From: Lacipirellula limnantheis
GTDB lineage: Bacteria > Planctomycetota > Planctomycetia > Pirellulales > Lacipirellulaceae
Assembly (NCBI RefSeq): GCF_007746075.1
Contig: NZ_CP036339.1
Span: 3,067,786 to 3,131,785, forward strand
Direction: 5' to 3'
DNA length: 64,000 nt
The notes under the pieces were generated by a model, which searched no databases, was not told the origin of the DNA, and saw only the letters and a program-made list of their open reading frames with translations. How positions within the stretch are numbered: the stretch's first letter is position 1; each line of letters opens with the position of its first letter. Position numbers and translations under genes: made by a program. Below, one piece after another: positions 62,166 to 64,000 of the stretch.

Positions 62166-63350
62166 ATGGAAGAGTATTCGATAGGGGATAAGTTACTCGA
62201 CAGTACCATGGCTGTGACTACCCCCATAAAGATTGCGATTATTATAGACACGGCCACTCTAGGCGGTCCGGGCAAAGGCATCTTGCAGTTTCTGCGTCAT
62301 GAGACGTCGGGCAAGTACTCGTACATAGTGTTTAACTTTAAGTACCGATCGCCGCGGAGTACCCAGTTTATCGACATGGCGCGCGATGCCGGTTGCGACT
62401 TGCGATTGCTGCCCCAGCGATTCAAATGGGACCCTTCAGCGGTTCTTCATGCCCTGGACATCGTTCGATCCGAAGGCGTTGCGATTGTTCAATCCCATGG
62501 TTACAAGGCCCATGCGATCGCTCAGGTCGTTACGCAGACGCTTGGCAAGCCCTGGCTCGCAATGGCTCATGGATGGACCTGCGAGGACTGGAAAGTCCGG
62601 ATGTATAATGCGCTTGAGCGACTCATGCTCAGGCGCGCGGATTTTGCAGGAGCGGTATCGCCGCCGTTGTTCCAAGAGTTGCTGTCACTTCGAGGGACGA
62701 AGCGACCAACTCGTCTGATTCTCAACGCAATTGATCCTACAGAGATTGGGGGGCAAGAAACCGGTGCAGAAATCAGAGCGAGATACGGAATTTCTGCTTC
62801 CGCATGTGTGATTGGAGTGTTCGGACGGCTGAGCCCTGAAAAAGGAGTACTCGACGGACTCGAAGCGTTCGCAGAAGTAGCGACTAGTTCGCAAGCGCGG
62901 CTTCAATTAATGATTGTCGGCGATGGGCAGGAGTACGGTGTGATTAAAGCTCGTGTGTGCGAGTTAGGCCTGGATGATCGCGTCACTTTGGCCGGGTATC
63001 AGCAGGAGATGAAAGGGTACTATGAGGCGATTGACTTGCTGATGATTCCGTCATTGAGCGAGGGATTGCCTAACGTCCTGTTGGAAGCGATGTCTTTTGG
63101 AATTCCCGCTGTTAGTACCAGGGTAGGGGCTATTTCGGAAGTCATTCGCGAAGGGGAGAATGGATGGATCGCTGAGCCGGGCGACTATCGCGGCCTCGCT
63201 AGACGAATTGAACAGGCACTTGCGGATGGAAATCAGCTTTCGACGTTTGGCGCTAATGCCAGAAGGTCGTTGCATCCGCGATTTTCACCCCAACGTAGAG
63301 CTAAGGAGTTCGTCTCGATTTACGATGAACTACTGCGATCATCGAACTGA
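62166..63350 (+). CDS. GT4-family glycosyltransferase
   Basis: I take the ATG at 62166, with AAGG eight bases upstream. An ATG at 62160 would be too close to it. The 394-residue product shows an N-terminal glycine-rich loop (IIIDTATLGGPGKGILQFL), MAHGWTCEDWKVRMYNALER, GVFGRLSPEKGVLDGLEAF and the E-x7-E donor motif (SLSEGLPNVLLEAMSFGIP). It is a retaining GT-B enzyme for polysaccharide assembly, transcribed with wecB and the preceding glycosyltransferase. Confidence 0.93.
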   Translation: MEEYSIGDKLLDSTMAVTTPIKIAIIIDTATLGGPGKGILQFLRHETSGKYSYIVFNFKYRSPRSTQFIDMARDAGCDLRLLPQRFKWDPSAVLHALDIVRSEGVAIVQSHGYKAHAIAQVVTQTLGKPWLAMAHGWTCEDWKVRMYNALERLMLRRADFAGAVSPPLFQELLSLRGTKRPTRLILNAIDPTEIGGQETGAEIRARYGISASACVIGVFGRLSPEKGVLDGLEAFAEVATSSQARLQLMIVGDGQEYGVIKARVCELGLDDRVTLAGYQQEMKGYYEAIDLLMIPSLSEGLPNVLLEAMSFGIPAVSTRVGAISEVIREGENGWIAEPGDYRGLARRIEQALADGNQLSTFGANARRSLHPRFSPQRRAKEFVSIYDELLRSSN

Positions 63351-63371
63351 CAATACTGGATACGCGTTCTT

Positions 63372-64000
63372 CTATGAATTGTGAGCACGCAAAAAGCCGT
63401 CAAACATCATTAGGGCCCACAAGAGTGGGCCGTGGTCACGATACCCATTGATATGCTCAGTGGTAAAACGTTTGAGTGATCCATGGTTGAAAATGCGAGA
63501 TTCCAATATATGCGGGCTATCAACGCAATCGAGCAGCCGTTGCTTGAGTGGGCCGCGCAGCCAATTAGCGAGCGGAATTGAAAATCCCTTTTTAGGTCGG
63601 TAGAGCGTCGTATTGGAGAGCCTCGATTCAAATGCTTTCTTAAGAATGAACTTAGGTACTCCATTCCGCAATTTCAGGTGCGATGGCAGTTGAGCGGTCC
63701 ATTCAACAAATTCGTGATCAAGCAGCGGGACACGCACCTCAAGTGAATTCGCCATGCTAGTGCGATCAACTTTAGTCAGTATGTCGCTGGGCAAGTAAAC
63801 TTTCATGTCGAGGTATTGCGCCAAGCTGAGTGGATCCCTAACAGGTGCATCGATCGCATGACGACGCATTACTTCCGTAGCATCGTAGCCTTGAAGCTCA
63901 GATTTGAAGGATGTCGTGAACAATTGGCTTCGGACTTCGGGGCTCGCAATCATTCGTCCTCGCGCAAAACTTTCAACTTCATCAAGAGCAAGAGTTTGAA
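63372..64000 (-). CDS. Asparagine synthase (glutamine-hydrolysing)-like protein, C-terminal part
   Basis: The frame is open to the window edge (QTLALDEVESFARGRMIASP continues it upstream of an internal ATG at 63953), so only the C-terminal 209 residues are seen. They carry the asparagine synthetase C-domain motif YLPSDILTKVDRTSMANSLE, then VRVPLLDHEFVEW and KFILKKAFE. Such AsnB/WbpS-type proteins often lie in polysaccharide loci, where they amidate sugars or have unknown roles. It converges with the last glycosyltransferase gene, 21 bases apart. Confidence 0.92.
   Translation of the reverse strand, partial: QTLALDEVESFARGRMIASPEVRSQLFTTSFKSELQGYDATEVMRRHAIDAPVRDPLSLAQYLDMKVYLPSDILTKVDRTSMANSLEVRVPLLDHEFVEWTAQLPSHLKLRNGVPKFILKKAFESRLSNTTLYRPKKGFSIPLANWLRGPLKQRLLDCVDSPHILESRIFNHGSLKRFTTEHINGYRDHGPLLWALMMFDGFLRAHNS

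Noticed and set aside
1..64000. CRISPR arrays, tRNA and rRNA genes, phage integrase or attachment sites
   Set aside because: No regularly spaced short repeats, cloverleaf-like or rRNA-like sequence, or integrase motifs were seen by eye. A tRNA scan was not possible here.

Overview
The window looks like a chromosomal segment of a planctomycete, most likely from the Pirellulales (Lacipirellula/Bythopirellula-like). The evidence is several PEP-CTERM proteins (one with a dockerin-like calcium-binding region), a DUF1559 prepilin-type protein with the terminal H-x9-DG motif, a BlaI/BlaR1 pair carrying carboxypeptidase-regulatory modules, an ECF sigma/FecR pair, a planctomycete-type LRR protein and an exosortase. 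No rRNA, tRNA or CRISPR array was seen. This is read by eye from sequence only, so family names rest on motifs, not on searches.

Left part (1-16 kb). A truncated PATR-type surface protein gene is followed by a blaI/blaR1-type operon with a tandem palindromic operator. After a cluster of three stem-loops come a small TTR-like lipoprotein and a DUF1559 protein. A PEP-CTERM / glycoside-hydrolase-like / PEP-CTERM cassette follows, then an LRR protein, an ECF sigma factor with its FecR-type partner, and a further PEP-CTERM protein.

Middle part (16-38 kb). A complete RND efflux operon (adaptor, permease, outer membrane factor) leads into a gene-poor, decay-rich stretch. It holds a coiled-coil membrane protein, a 370-bp direct repeat carrying two differently frameshifted copies of an unknown gene, a HigB/HigA-like pair whose toxin has an in-frame stop, an alkaline phosphatase, a fragment of an ArsA ATPase, a Wzz-like protein without kinase domain, an apparently complete IS630 element, remnants of IS21 and IS5 transposases, an acyltransferase, a PEP-CTERM gene remnant, and short copies of sequences found elsewhere in the window.

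Right part (38-64 kb). This is an exopolysaccharide locus. It starts with a NusG/RfaH-like protein, exosortase, Wzz-BY-kinase, a giant TPR protein, an EpsI-type protein and an initiating sugar transferase, all GC-rich. From about 49.6 kb the DNA becomes visibly richer in A+T: O-antigen-ligase-like polymerase, two NodB-type deacetylases, a flippase, a sulfotransferase, a hexapeptide acyltransferase, a decayed GC-rich IS256 transposase, three GT4 glycosyltransferases, UDP-GlcNAc 2-epimerase and an asparagine synthase C-terminus running off the edge. The exosortase is expected to process the PEP-CTERM proteins on the left. The other genes would prime, assemble, export and decorate (acetylate, deacetylate, perhaps sulfate) a cell-surface polysaccharide.
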